Shown: positions 41,101 through 52,130, counted from the first letter of the stretch. The stretch is 64,000 nucleotides of DNA from Nothopassalora personata (GCA_033816765.1 CM066287.1:6324001-6388000); one strand, 5' to 3'. The notes: generated by a model from the letters alone, not told the origin. Made by a program: numbers and translations.

Positions 41101-44100
41101 TTCCTAGAGGTCGTTTAGCTCTTAGTCTTAGAAGGGTCCCTATAGTACGCCCGGTAAATCCGCCTCTTCTATAGCGGATAGTCCTTCGAACTACGTAGCT
41201 AAGATTCGTACTAACGAAACCTTTATAGTCGAGCTAGCGTCTACTACCTTCGAGCCCGGCTAATTCTTTACGATGTCCGGTTTAAGAAATCTACGATACC
41301 GTAATAACTTGTCGTCCTACCTAAGCGTGTCCTACTCCCTTCGAGCAAGGGCATCCGGTATAATCGCCTCGGTGCCCGGCCTATATACTAGTGAAAACTG
41401 GAACTTTGTAACTTCCTTAACCTACCGGATCTACCGTTCGGAGAGCTGTCTCTTCGTTATAAAGTATTCTAGGTTCTTGTAGTCCGTCTAGATTATAAAG
41501 GGCCTACATGTTTTTAACTCGGGAGCCTATTCCTTAAGATAGAACACTACCGCGAGCATCTCCTTATCGTAAATGTCGTAGTTAATCTCAGCCTTATTAA
41601 GCTTCTTCGAGTAGAATCCTACTAGTCTTACGACTCCGTCCTTTTCTTATAGGAGGGCGCCTCTAAGCGTAAAGCCGCTATAGTCCGTTTCTAAAAACGT
41701 AGGGAGCTCCGGGTTCTAGTAGGCTAAAACTAGTACTTTGTAGTACTTGTCCTTTAGGGTCTTAAACGCATTAGCCTAACGATCTCCCTAGGAAAACACC
41801 TTATTCTTACCGGTTAGCGACGTTAAGGGCTCGGCGAGCTTTAAATAGTTTAGAATAAACATTCGGTAGTAGTTTACGAAGCCTAAGAACCGCCGCACTT
41901 CCTTCTAGGTAACTAGTGCCTTCTAGTCCTTTACTACTACTACCTTTTCGGGGTCGGGTCCTACTCCTATCCCGTCGGTATATATAATGAACCCGAGGTA
42001 CTTAATCTTCTTCTATACAAACTTATACTTCCCTAGATCTAGGAAAAGGCCTCCGTCCTAAAGCTTCTAGAGTACGATACGAACCTTCTAGAAATAGTCC
42101 TCTTTTGTTCCGTCGGAGTAAATAACGACGTTGTTAGCGTAGGCCGAGGTAAAGTCGTCTAGGTAGTCCCGTAATAAACTATTAATATACCGCTAGAATG
42201 TTACGGGGGCCCCGGATAAACCGAACGGGCATACTAGCTATTCCTATAGACCGAATCTAGTTCAAAAAGCCGTCTTATACTCTTTACCTCGAGCTATCCG
42301 GAGGTAATAGAATGCGGTAATAACGTTAACCTTCGTAATCTATCTAGCGCCCGTTAGGTTCCGAATAGTTTCCGGGATTAATAGAAGCGGGTAACGGTCC
42401 TACTTAGTAATCGAGTTTAGTACTCTATAATCGTAGTAGAACCTAAGTTCTCCCCCGGGCTTCTTTACGAACAAGACGGGAGCCGCCGCTTCTAAGCTAG
42501 AAGGGCGAATATAACCCTTATACTATAGCTCCGTTAGCGACTTCCGGAGGACAAGTAGCTCGTCTTTCGACATGCTATAGAGCGGTCCCTAGGGTAATAG
42601 TTCCGGACTTCCGTCGGCTTTCGTCCGTATCTCGATCTTATAGTTAAGGTCGCCGCGGTGTAGAGCTAGTTTATTAGCTTCCCTAGTAGAAAATAACGGC
42701 AACATATCCTAAAGTTCTAGAGGTAAGCCCTGCTTAAGTTCCTCTCGCGTAGGCGGCTCCTTTTTACTAAGGGCTTTCTTAATATTATCTACGGTTACCG
42801 CGGTAATCGTAGCGGAACGCCTACCCGACTCGTATTCTTCGTAGTTACGCCCTTCGGGTACCTATTTCTTTACTAAGCTATAGTAGTACCGGCGCTTTTT
42901 AGGCGCGGTCCGGATCTAATTGTGCGCCTTCTACGGGTTCCCTAGGATTATAGGGAAGTCTAGATTAGGCACGACATAAGCATAAACTACCTAGTAGATC
43001 CCGGCAATTTCTATACGGAAGGCGACTACTCCCTCGATCGAGTTCCGCATCGCCTTCGTAAACCCTATAGCCTTGCGGCTCTTATTACTAACATACGTGA
43101 GACCGAGGCCTTTCGCTAAGTCTCCGTTAATTATAGCGTAGTATATACATCCTTTATTAATAAGGGTAAACGTTCCGTAACTTTCGTTTAGGAGTACGTC
43201 GGTATATATAAGATTCCTATTTATAGAACTCTTAACTACGTTCTACCCCTTTACTAGTGCTTCTTTATCTCCTAGTTCTAGCTTTTGACTAGGAGCTAGT
43301 CTTTTCCTATCTCTTCGGGATCCGACTTAAACCCGTCGTCCTCTAGAATTGGCGCGACCGAGGCCGCGTTAATCCTAGTAGGATTAACTGCTACGGCGTA
43401 CGGGCATTCCTTTACTCGATGTCCGCTCGCTCTATAGCGGAAGTAGAGCTATTCTTAGCGCCTACGATCCCTCTCCGCGGTGTCTACCTATTTTGCTCTC
43501 TACCTCCCTTTATCCTCCTTACGATCTCTACGACTTCTAGAGCGGCCTCCGCTTGTCCGGGTTAGTACTATAATAGTGTTACTATCGGCGTTAACCTAGC
43601 TACTAGCCGCTCTCGTAAAAGAACGGGTAGTAACTATAGCGGTCGTACTAGAGTCCTTATTATTATCCTTCTACCTCTTATAGGCTATTTTAAACTAGTC
43701 CGTGTCCTCGAGGTTAGTTATAATCCGTTCGACCTCCCCCGTAAACTCGTAGTAGTCCTCCTTCTTCGGTATAGCCGCCGTATACATCCGAACGGGGTTC
43801 GAGAAGGTGTTACGTAAGTAACTAATCTTCGCGTCGTCGCTCTAGTTCTCTCCGCCGGCGCTTAGTAGGAGTCCGTCGAATTTCATCTAGTAATCGTACT
43901 AAGGTTAACCGTTCGTATGTTTAATCTTAGTAAGCTACTCTAGGGCCTTAGCGCGCTTATTACTATTACCGAAGACTTTCTCGAGTTACGTAAAGAAAGT
44001 AACGGGGTCCTTCCTAAGTTCGCCGTCTCCCTTGTCCTAGAAGTGCCGTATCCTAGTACGCTCTCTCGCTAGTAAGGTGTCGTTAATCGTATCCTAGTAA

Positions 44101-44559
44101 TACTCCTTAGAGAGCGTCGGTTTTAGGGCGGATCGCACCCTAAAAGAGCTCTTTAACCTTAAGAAGTAATCGCGGAATGTCTCTACCTTACCGTCCTAGG
44201 AAGGGGGGTTCTAACCTCTAGGACCCGACGGTTCTTCTCCGGTACGCGGCGAGGGCGCGGCGGAGTTTAGCGTCTATAGTAGCTATCTTATTAGGTTACT
44301 AGTAGTCGTCTTATTATAAACTAGTAGCGAGACTATAGGTGTTAACTAACGTCGAGCGTCTTCCGATTCTTTTAAAGCGGCGCGCGTTGCAATTAACTCG
44401 GCTTATATCTCTTCCTATCGCTAGTATAGTTACTAAAGCATAAGTTAGAAGTTTTTATTCGGGGTACTAGTCCCGGGGTTCTCGCTACCCGGCGACGTTA
44501 TTACGTATCCCGTCTCTTTAATAGTAGGTACCTAGCTAATTCGAATGAATCGAACTTAA

Positions 44560-44721
44560 TGTTACGGGTAAACGACGTATATACTAAAGTTCTATAAAGT
44601 TTATAATAAGTTCGATATAGAAGAAAGGGGAAGTTACACGCTGTCCGAAGAAAAGGTGTCGGAAAGCAATCCGAACGCACAGGCGTAGCCTATGCTAAGA
44701 AACAGGGGCCCGCCCCTTATA
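44560..44721 (-). repeat. LTR (5') of chromovirus
   Basis: 162 bp partner of the LTR at 37947-38109, starting TGTTACGGGTAAACG and ending CCCCTTATA. It keeps CAATCCGAACGCACAGG where the other has TAATCCGAACGTATAGG, direct evidence of C to T change at CpA. Confidence 0.9.
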
Positions 44722-45060
44722 GCCGGTAGACGATATTAGATCGAGGTAGATAATGTAAGATTTTACATTCAAGGATGTACTTCGTATATAACGCGCTGCC
44801 GTATAATCTCGATATTAATGCCCTCGTACTCTCTACTATCGGCGCTTTTATTTAAATCTATAGGAGCTTAATCGGTAGTAGTAGTAAGTTACTATCGCGT
44901 CGTGAAATCTAGTAGTAAGGCTATATTGAAACGAGGTACACCAAAACACGTCCTATTCGATCTTAGACGCTTCGCCAAGGCTCGCTAGGGCGGAATCACC
45001 CGATTGGCTGAACGGTGCTAAAGGGTGCCGAGCCGAGGAGAAGCGTCTGAGCTTAGCTTG
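44722..45060 (+). mobile_element. Copia-type polyprotein fragment
   Basis: The plus-strand frames contain DFTFKDVLRI, then after a shift LPYNLDINALVLSTIGAF, matching the protease-to-integrase part of Copia polyproteins (LKDVLyvP...NLlS). TA-rich until ~44960, then a palindromic stretch. It is a short fragment with no LTR. Confidence 0.5.
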
Positions 45061-45179
45061 CTGAGGTAATGCAATACCGACTTCTTCCCATCAAAACATC
45101 AACCGCATCCCATCATTTCCCCATTGAAAAGACTCAATGCCCGCCCTGACAGGACACAGCCGGTCTCCACGAGTGCGGC

Positions 45180-47717
45180 ATGGGCCCGCGAGCGTCGCGG
45201 CGCAGAGTCGTGACCTCGGACGATGAGGATGATGAATCCAAGGAGACCAAGGCCGGGTCTGCACAGCCAACAAAGACCGCGGCTGGGAAGCTGAGGTCAA
45301 TAAAGAACGGAAACGCTGCTTCAACGAGCAAACATGTCGTCAAGAAAGAAAGCCCCAAGTCGTCACCCAAAAAGAGGACGTCGAAAGTCAAGAAGGAGGA
45401 GCCCAAGGAGCCACCAAAACCTGCTGGGAAGCCCATATATTCCTTCTTCAACAATGCCACTCAGCGTCAGCAAAGGTCGCAGCCATCTGTCGGTCCAGAG
45501 AAGCTCTCTACTCAACGCGGGGAGTGGGAGACCATTCACGATGATTTAGTCGAAGACGATGACCCTCCGAATGGCACTGGCACGGCCCTCTCGAAGGCTT
45601 CGAGCACTGCATTGGCCTTACGGAAGCGGAAGTTTGGTCGTACGCAAAGCTTCGAGAGTCAGACGAGTCTTCCACCCACCGCGTCGCAGAAGTTTCGGAA
45701 GGCAAGCAGCGGCGATCGCGTGTCATCCTTGACTGTCAAGAACGAGGACAAACGACCGTGGACTAAGCAGTTCGCACCTATCGATCTATCAGAGCTTGCA
45801 GTGCACAAGCGAAAGGTAGACGATGTCCGCAAATGGCTCGACATGACTATGCGAGGCAGGCGCAACAAAGTGCTGGTGCTTAAAGGTCCTGCTGGTTCCG
45901 GGAAGACGACCACCGTTCAGCTACTCGCTAAAGACATGAACATTGCAATAGTCGAATGGAAGGATCCCAGTGGTGCTGACTACAGTCCGGATGGAGCCTT
46001 GTCATCAGCAGCGCAGTTTGAGGAGTTCGTTGGCCGTGTCGGCAAATCTACAGCATTGATGCTTTCGTCTGACATCGTGCCTGAAGCTAAACAGCAAGAT
46101 TATCAGCCTGCCTCGGAAGCGGAAAAGTCCGAGCATTCGCAGGCAATGCTCGTTGAAGAGTTTCCAAACACCTTCTCGAAGCAGTCTGCCGCATTGCAGT
46201 CATTTCGCTCCACTATCGCTCAGTACGTCAGCTCAGTGGTGCCGACAGACTCGATGCCTACTCCACTGATTATGGTCATCTCCGAGACTTTGCTGTCCAC
46301 CAACACAGCCGCAGCGGACAGCTTCACTGCGCACCGTCTACTCGGACCGGAGCTCATGACCGATCCATATGTCAACATCATCGAGTTCAACCCTGTGGCT
46401 CCCACCTTTCTGATCAAAGCGCTTGAGACGATTGTGGTCAAGGAAGCAAGGAAGACCGGACGGAGGAGAACACCAGGACCACAGGTCTTGAAGCGCATAG
46501 CAGAATCTGGGGACATTCGAAGCGCTGTATCATCGCTCGAGTTCTTGTGCGTGCGTGGCGATGAAGGGGATTTGTGGTCGAGCAAAGTCTCTTTCACGAA
46601 AACGAAGCAGTCTAAGACCGTGCACCCTCTTACGAAAGCTGAGCAAGAAGCGCTGAAGCTAGTCACAAACCGCGAGAGCAGTCTCGGCATCTTTCACTCC
46701 GTCGGCAAAGTCGTATACAACAAGCGTCTTGGTGTGCCTAGTTCAGCTGCTCTGCCTCAGCCACCAGCATGGCTACCCCAACATAGACGAAGCAAAATCC
46801 CCGAGAATGACCCGGACATACTGATGGACGAGCTTGGAACGGACACATCTACATTTCTGGCAGCGCTGCATGAGAACTACGCTCTGTCGTGTTCGACGTC
46901 AAGCGCAGATGGCACCATGGAGAGCTTGTCTGGCTGTATGGATAACCTGTCCGACTCTGACCTACTTTCGATCGACCGCTTTTCGTTTGGTACCAGAACG
47001 TATTCCGGCTCCGCCACGGATACGTTCCGGCAAGACGAGATGTCATACCAGGTGGCGGTACGAGGTATGCTATTTAGTCTACCCACCCCGGTACATCGTA
47101 GTGCTGGCGCATCGGGGAATAGAGGTGCTGCTCACAGCATGTTCTACCCGGCCTCATTGAAGCTGTGGCGGCAAAAGGAGGAGGTGAGCGATAACCTGGA
47201 GCTACTGATCAGCAAGCTATCATCAGGAGGCATCTCGGGTGCTGCTCAGACTGGCAAAGAAAAGTCAGCAACGGCATTCGGTGTGGAATGCTGGCAGCAT
47301 AACACATCATTCAAGGCAAAGTCGACCAATACCGATCAAAACACGGCAGAGAGTTCCACGCAAGTCAGCACAGAGCTCAAGAATCTGATGCTGCTCGATC
47401 AATTGCCATATATGCTACACATTCTCGCGGCGAGGAATGCTTCGCGTGAGGAGCAAATTCTGGTCGATCAGATCCGCAATGTTACAAGGGTCACTGGCAT
47501 AGCAACAACAGATGATCCGACCGCAGATGCTGATGATGCTGACGACAACGCCAACGATAAGGAACAGTGGTCCACAGATCGACCTGATGTAGAGCCTGGA
47601 GTCAAGCTGCAAAGGCTGTCTGGGAAGAAGAAGGTGACCTTCGACACACCGCAGATACCGGTCGAGTCAAAGATAGAGAACCTGGTGCTGGAGGACGATG
47701 ATATTGTCGATGAGTGA
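45180..47717 (+). CDS. RAD17: DNA-damage checkpoint clamp loader Rad17/Rad24
   Basis: The large subunit of the alternative RFC complex that loads the 9-1-1 clamp at damaged DNA in the nucleus (fission yeast Rad17, budding yeast Rad24). Single exon, 845 residues. An acidic/basic disordered N-terminus (1-190) has a PIP-like PIYSFF (86-91). Then come PWTKQFAP and the adaptor LAVHKRKVDDVRKWL, and the Walker A VLVLKGPAGSGKTTT (232-245). PLIMVISE takes the strand position following the lid, VNIIEFNPVAPTFLIKAL is the Rad17 core, and SGDIRSAVSSLEFLC is sensor 2. The C-terminal region is less conserved, with an acidic end. The start codon lies only about 120 bp from RIP-mutated transposon DNA. Confidence 0.92.
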   Translation: MGPRASRRRVVTSDDEDDESKETKAGSAQPTKTAAGKLRSIKNGNAASTSKHVVKKESPKSSPKKRTSKVKKEEPKEPPKPAGKPIYSFFNNATQRQQRSQPSVGPEKLSTQRGEWETIHDDLVEDDDPPNGTGTALSKASSTALALRKRKFGRTQSFESQTSLPPTASQKFRKASSGDRVSSLTVKNEDKRPWTKQFAPIDLSELAVHKRKVDDVRKWLDMTMRGRRNKVLVLKGPAGSGKTTTVQLLAKDMNIAIVEWKDPSGADYSPDGALSSAAQFEEFVGRVGKSTALMLSSDIVPEAKQQDYQPASEAEKSEHSQAMLVEEFPNTFSKQSAALQSFRSTIAQYVSSVVPTDSMPTPLIMVISETLLSTNTAAADSFTAHRLLGPELMTDPYVNIIEFNPVAPTFLIKALETIVVKEARKTGRRRTPGPQVLKRIAESGDIRSAVSSLEFLCVRGDEGDLWSSKVSFTKTKQSKTVHPLTKAEQEALKLVTNRESSLGIFHSVGKVVYNKRLGVPSSAALPQPPAWLPQHRRSKIPENDPDILMDELGTDTSTFLAALHENYALSCSTSSADGTMESLSGCMDNLSDSDLLSIDRFSFGTRTYSGSATDTFRQDEMSYQVAVRGMLFSLPTPVHRSAGASGNRGAAHSMFYPASLKLWRQKEEVSDNLELLISKLSSGGISGAAQTGKEKSATAFGVECWQHNTSFKAKSTNTDQNTAESSTQVSTELKNLMLLDQLPYMLHILAARNASREEQILVDQIRNVTRVTGIATTDDPTADADDADDNANDKEQWSTDRPDVEPGVKLQRLSGKKKVTFDTPQIPVESKIENLVLEDDDIVDE

Positions 47718-47957
47718 TGTTACTGATGGCTTAGCGAGGATTCTGACGTCCGTAGGAAGGATGTATGGTATTGTAAACATGCGAGATAGCCGTCGACGAA
47801 CGGGAACCAGACCTGATGTATGATCACTGTCAGCTTATGTCGGCGCGAGTCATGCAAATCTCACTTGTAGAACCTAACGCATCTTCACATTTCGATCTCC
47901 AACTTTCAACATTTCACCCTTCACCCAAAACCTCACCACCACCCACACACCTCCCCA

Positions 47958-48659
47958 ATGGACTACCAAAACCGCGCGGGCTCCAAATTCGGCGGCGGCG
48001 GCGTCGCGTCCCAATCCGCCACCAACGCCGACCGCCGCGAACGCCTCCGCAAACTCGCCCTCGAAACCATCGACCTCGACAAAGACCCCTACTTCTTCAA
48101 AAACCACGTCGGCTCCTTCGAATGTCGCCTCTGCCTCACGGTCCACCAGAACGACGGCTCCTATCTCGCCCACACACAGGGAAGAAAACATCAAACGAAC
48201 CTTGCCCGCCGCGCTGCGAAAGATGCCCAGCTGGGGAAGGCGAAGGAGGAAGGCTACACCGGCGCGAACGCCGTGCAGGTTAGGAGGAACGTTGTGAAGA
48301 TCGGGCGGCCGGGGTACAGTATTGTGAAGACACGAGATCCGATTACGAGGCAGGAGGGACTCCTTTTCAGTCTGCAGTACCCGGAGATTGCGCAGGGGGT
48401 GGAGCCCAAGGTGCGGTTTATGAGCGCGTATGAGCAGAAGGTGGAGGATCCGCCGGACAAGGCGTTTCAGTATCTTTTGGTGGCTGCGGAGCCGTATGAG
48501 ACTTGTGGGTTTAAGATTCAGGCGAGGGAGGTTGATAGGAGGGAGGATAAGTTTTGGACGTGGTGGGATGGGGATAGTAAGCAGTTTTGGTGTCAGGTGA
48601 ATTTCAAGACGGAGCGGGAGGAGAGGTTTAGTGGGGTGCCGGGGTTGGCGAGACGGTGA
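47958..48659 (+). CDS. PRP11: Splicing factor 3a subunit 2 (Prp11-like)
   Basis: A U2 snRNP component needed for branch-site recognition in pre-spliceosome assembly. 233 residues, single exon. The N-terminus is MDYQNRAGSKFGGGGVAS, the conserved SF3a66 opening. A matrin-type C2H2 zinc finger follows around residues 56-78 (CRLCLTVHQNDGSYLAHTQ, then GRKH). Then come RRNVVKIGRPGYSIVKTRD, LLFSLQYPEIAQG, RFMSAYEQKVE and the C-terminal FWTWWDGDSKQFWCQVNFK, all family blocks. Length fits fungal Prp11 proteins, which lack the long Pro-rich tail of the human protein. It starts 240 bp downstream of RAD17 on the same strand. Confidence 0.95.
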   Translation: MDYQNRAGSKFGGGGVASQSATNADRRERLRKLALETIDLDKDPYFFKNHVGSFECRLCLTVHQNDGSYLAHTQGRKHQTNLARRAAKDAQLGKAKEEGYTGANAVQVRRNVVKIGRPGYSIVKTRDPITRQEGLLFSLQYPEIAQGVEPKVRFMSAYEQKVEDPPDKAFQYLLVAAEPYETCGFKIQAREVDRREDKFWTWWDGDSKQFWCQVNFKTEREERFSGVPGLARR

Positions 48660-49631
48660 GATTGAGGATCAGGTTGATGAGGATGGAAAGGTACAAGATG
48701 GTGAAGGGAGGATGGCTCAGGCAAGGATGAGGAATTTTGCAATGCATCTAGAAGCAGAGCGCAAGAGACACGTGAGACGACATTCGTTGTCGACAGGCGA
48801 TATCGAACCTGGTCCATGATCTCGTCAGGTGGTTCTTCTGAGCGAAGAAGTTGGGCCAGCGGCGGGAACGCGTCCGATCCATGGGACGTGTCACCCATTT
48901 TTGGTGCATAGTGAGCTCTAGTCAGTCGAGCGAACGAAGCGCTCTTACTGATGTGCACCAGACTCGATTGGCACATACTCCTCCTATTCCGCCACCATCG
49001 ACAGCACTGTTTGTGTCGTCAACACCGGCACGCCGAATCATCGATAGCAAGGCTGGCGTACATCTGCGACTAAGTCAGACCTTCAACACACCAGCCGATG
49101 CTGTATGCGAACGGTACCAGAAAATATATCGTGCGATACTGTTCTTCGTCATTCTCCCACTCCCTCTCTGATTGGCATGTCAGGGTCGGCCACTAGTGAA
49201 AGCGCCGATGTGTTTCTCGACTCGCTAGCTGCATCCTCCATGCCGACGCCACGGGCATCTTCCATCATGTTCACCGCTGCGTCGGCAGCGAGACTGAAGC
49301 CGAGCACTTCTGTTGCAGGGCCGTGTGGCCACGTCTAGTCGAATGCGCCTCCAATTGGCAATCTCGTGCAATGAGAGGCAGTGCCGGTATACAAAACTTC
49401 CTGCGGCTAATTTGGCTCGAATTATACCGGCCGTTGAAGAGGGAACCACAGCACCTTTGCATGACACAAATTTTCCTTGGAACTACCGACCAGACCACAT
49501 ACCGCCGCAAACAGAACCATGCATCCCCGACTGAACACCCTAATCGTCACACTCACCCTCGTCTCCACCCAATGCTACGCTTGACTTCTCCTATACCCAC
49601 CACAATCGTCCTCCACGCAGACCTGCTACCC
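48660..49631. other. Intergenic
   Basis: About 970 bp downstream of PRP11; no gene recognised on either strand. Confidence 0.4.
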
Positions 49632-49862
49632 CTACCGCCCCCTCGCTGTCTTCTGCCGGCGCTGATGAAAATCTTGCCTCTTGGTCCTCTTGGTGTCTTC
49701 GTCATCCTCGTCTTTGATGCCTACGATTTTTGCCGAGGTGTGTCGTCCTGTGGCTCGACTTCTAATGCCGCGCTCAATGAGGATCAAACCCATGATGCCG
49801 GCTACGAACAGGACTGGGGCCGGGAGGGAGTTGGCTTTGAGGCCTTCGGAGATGGCTGGCAT
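49632..49862 (-). CDS. Possible small single-pass membrane protein
   Basis: 76 residues from an ATG preceded by a CA-rich stretch like a 5' UTR. One predicted membrane segment (PAPVLFVAGIMGLILIE) follows a short N-terminus; the rest is charged (KDEDDEDTKRTKRQ). Only hydropathy supports this. A 269-residue frame on the opposite strand (49323-50132) is the alternative, but its composition looks like a shadow. Confidence 0.35.
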   Translation of the reverse strand: MPAISEGLKANSLPAPVLFVAGIMGLILIERGIRSRATGRHTSAKIVGIKDEDDEDTKRTKRQDFHQRRQKTARGR

Positions 49863-51473
49863 AGTCACTGGGGTGGGTGGACTGTCGATTTGGTGGTGAG
49901 CTGCGCTGTAATGGGTTGGAGCTGTTGCTATGACTTGGCCCACATCAGCAGCGTCGAGATGATGTCTTGTTCCCAGATGGCATCTGTTATGGCGAGATCC
50001 TGGAGGAATCCAACACAGCTGCGCGAAGGCGACATCTTCTACCCTCAGTCCTCCTACCAACTCTGCCACCTGCTGACGCTTACCACCAACGGCGCAAGTC
50101 CGCGGACGTGGGACGGCATAGACTGGCGGTAAACGCTGCTATACCGCACACCACGTTGACAGCATCGCACGCCTCTGACAAGGTGGCGTCACTTCACAGC
50201 CTTAGATGCCAGGGGTACCCAGCTTAGCAGAACTCTATCTCACAGCGGGACGAGAGGATCGACATATTTTCCGACCAATACTAGAGTGACAGCGCATGGT
50301 CGCATGTGGCCTGTAAGCTTTGAATTATTTCGTAGAGAGGCTCTGCGAGATGCTGTGGGGAGACCTGATCCGGGCTGTGCGTCTGGACGCTGTGTTGCTG
50401 CTTGGCTTGGCGGCGCATGTGCCGGTGCCCAGCGGGGTGAGCTGGGACTCAGTCCATGATCAGTCCATCGCGGAGATGGTATGTAGCAGAGAGATCATGA
50501 ATAGTGCTTCGCACGCATGCTCTGTGGTTGGCAGAGCCTTTTGTTGTGTGCTCTGGACATATTGTTGGCAACAGCATTGCTTTAGCGTCGTGGCGATTTG
50601 CCTACCGTGTGGAAGGAAGTCGCAGAATATGCTGAGCTGCTGGAAGATCTCTGAGATTCACTGATGAGGGGGAGGGGGGGGGGTAATACTTGAAGCGCTC
50701 CGAGCCGTTCAACGGCGCTGGAGGTATTGATGTCTCCCAGTGTACGATTTACTGCCGGAGGACAACTGGGCCGAGAGATTTTGACGAAACTCAACACTTG
50801 AAACGTACACACAAACAGCGCATCGAGGGCAGATCGCAAGACGGTGTAAGAGGCACAACATTCATGCGCTCTACTTCCCAATATCAAGGGCATTCCACGT
50901 TGAAGCGAACATTGTCCACACATCTCTATCGTACATCGTAGACTTTCGCGACAGCCTTTCAACCATGAAAACCTTTGTCGTCCAGGCTTGTGAGAGCGTT
51001 ATACGCTTTCCATATCCCGCGTGAGCGACTGCCTCCGAAGCCGCAGCGACTTTATGTCATTTGGTCGCGACGGGTGGGTTGTCTGCCCCCAGTGTGGCTC
51101 GCCCGGTACGCTCTTGGTTGCAGCTGGGACCTTGATTTGACGAGTTGCTCTGACGAGCCATGTTCGTCAGCGGGTCTTCCTCCATGAGCGCTCAGCGCTA
51201 TGGCGTGGGACTTCTTCATCGTGCACCTGTTCGATTTTCTCCTTCCAAAGAAGCCAATCCAATCCTTAGGAAACGAGCTAAGCATGGCCATCAGCAAGGG
51301 TACCGTGGTACTGAGAGGCTGTCTTAGGTGTTGAGTAAGGCGGATGTTTCAGCGTGCGCATCTAGCTAGACCTCTTGTACATAGCTCGGGTCTAGATGGT
51401 CACAACGATTACAACCAATAATTTTGAGCTAACCACATGGATCCGAAAGTCGTCAGCGCCAAAGCATTCCCCA
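49863..51473. other. Intergenic, nothing recognised
   Basis: 1.6 kb with short open frames on both strands and a poly-G run near 50675. No family features. Confidence 0.45.
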
Positions 51474-52130
51474 TCACAAACGCTTGCCCAAGCGACGAAG
51501 CAAGACTGCTTCGACAATCGCTTGCATGATCTCAAGCCCACAGCCCTGCCCAGTCTTTGCTGAACACGAAAAGGCATCCGCTCCCAGCCTTCGGGCAAGC
51601 GCCCTGCCCTCGTCCTCAGTCACAGCCCACTGCTCTCGCGGCACATCAACACAATTGGCAACCACGAACAATACCGCATCGTCGCGATTGGCATGTACGT
51701 GATGCCGCACAAGGCCTTCCACCGCATCAAAGCTTGCCCTCGAGTCAACGCGATAGACGAGCATGCAAGCCTCGTTCTCTCGCACCATGTAGCGGATCAC
51801 GCTGGGGATGATGCGAGACGCGTCGGCGAGGATCGTGGTCCATTCGACCAGTACCTGGTGAGAACTCTGGGCTGCTGGTAGTACGACTAGGCGGCGATAA
51901 TGTCCGTCTTCAGAGGGATCGGGGCCTTGGGGGAAAATGTCTTCGGAGAGGCGGGAGCAGAGACTACGCTTGCCGACGCCTGGTGTGCCCAGGACTAGAA
52001 TTTTGATGGTACAGCGTGGGGAGCGGAGGAGGTATTGCGAGACTGGGTCCTGGTCTTCAGCTGGACTTTCGAGCTTGGTTTGGTCCTGTCTGGTGAGGTG
52101 TTTGCTGAGGAAAGATGGAAGCGAAGGCAT
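51474..52130 (-). CDS. Divergent Ras-like small GTPase
   Basis: 218 residues, single exon. The P-loop is clear (KILVLGTPGVGKRS). SAKTGQG supplies the G5 box, and FFV-type strand VLFVVANCVDVP sits where the NKxD (G4) motif belongs, but Lys is replaced by Cys. The G3 box DxxG with its catalytic Gln is not recognisable (WTTILADAS). There is an N-terminal extension of ~40 residues and no C-terminal CaaX box. Nucleotide binding is plausible, while hydrolysis or guanine specificity may be altered. It is closest in style to the fungal Ras/Rheb-like group, but no orthologue is named. Confidence 0.75.
   Translation of the reverse strand: MPSLPSFLSKHLTRQDQTKLESPAEDQDPVSQYLLRSPRCTIKILVLGTPGVGKRSLCSRLSEDIFPQGPDPSEDGHYRRLVVLPAAQSSHQVLVEWTTILADASRIIPSVIRYMVRENEACMLVYRVDSRASFDAVEGLVRHHVHANRDDAVLFVVANCVDVPREQWAVTEDEGRALARRLGADAFSCSAKTGQGCGLEIMQAIVEAVLLRRLGKRL

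Larger units (their letters stand above)
37947..44721 (-). mobile_element. Ty3-type chromovirus, full length, RIP-mutated
   Basis: A 6.8 kb element bounded by two direct LTRs. On the minus strand, from right to left: Gag (~44450-43400) ending in a decayed zinc knuckle (LYFRYRASGHRVKECP); protease; reverse transcriptase (~42600-41900; [32 protein letters not shown]); RNase H; integrase (~41000-39900); and a chromodomain-like end (~39720-39600). Nearly every module is cut by TAG/TAA. A polypurine tract (GAGGAGGAAGGGGGGG on the minus strand) abuts the LTR at 38110, which confirms orientation. About 1.4 kb between chromodomain and polypurine tract is unassigned. Flanking 5-mers do not match, so no target-site duplication is proven. 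Confidence 0.85.

Noticed and set aside
49323..50132. 269-residue plus-strand frame
   Set aside because: No domain or signal, composition of a shadow frame, no plausible start context; reported only as the alternative to the small minus-strand membrane protein.
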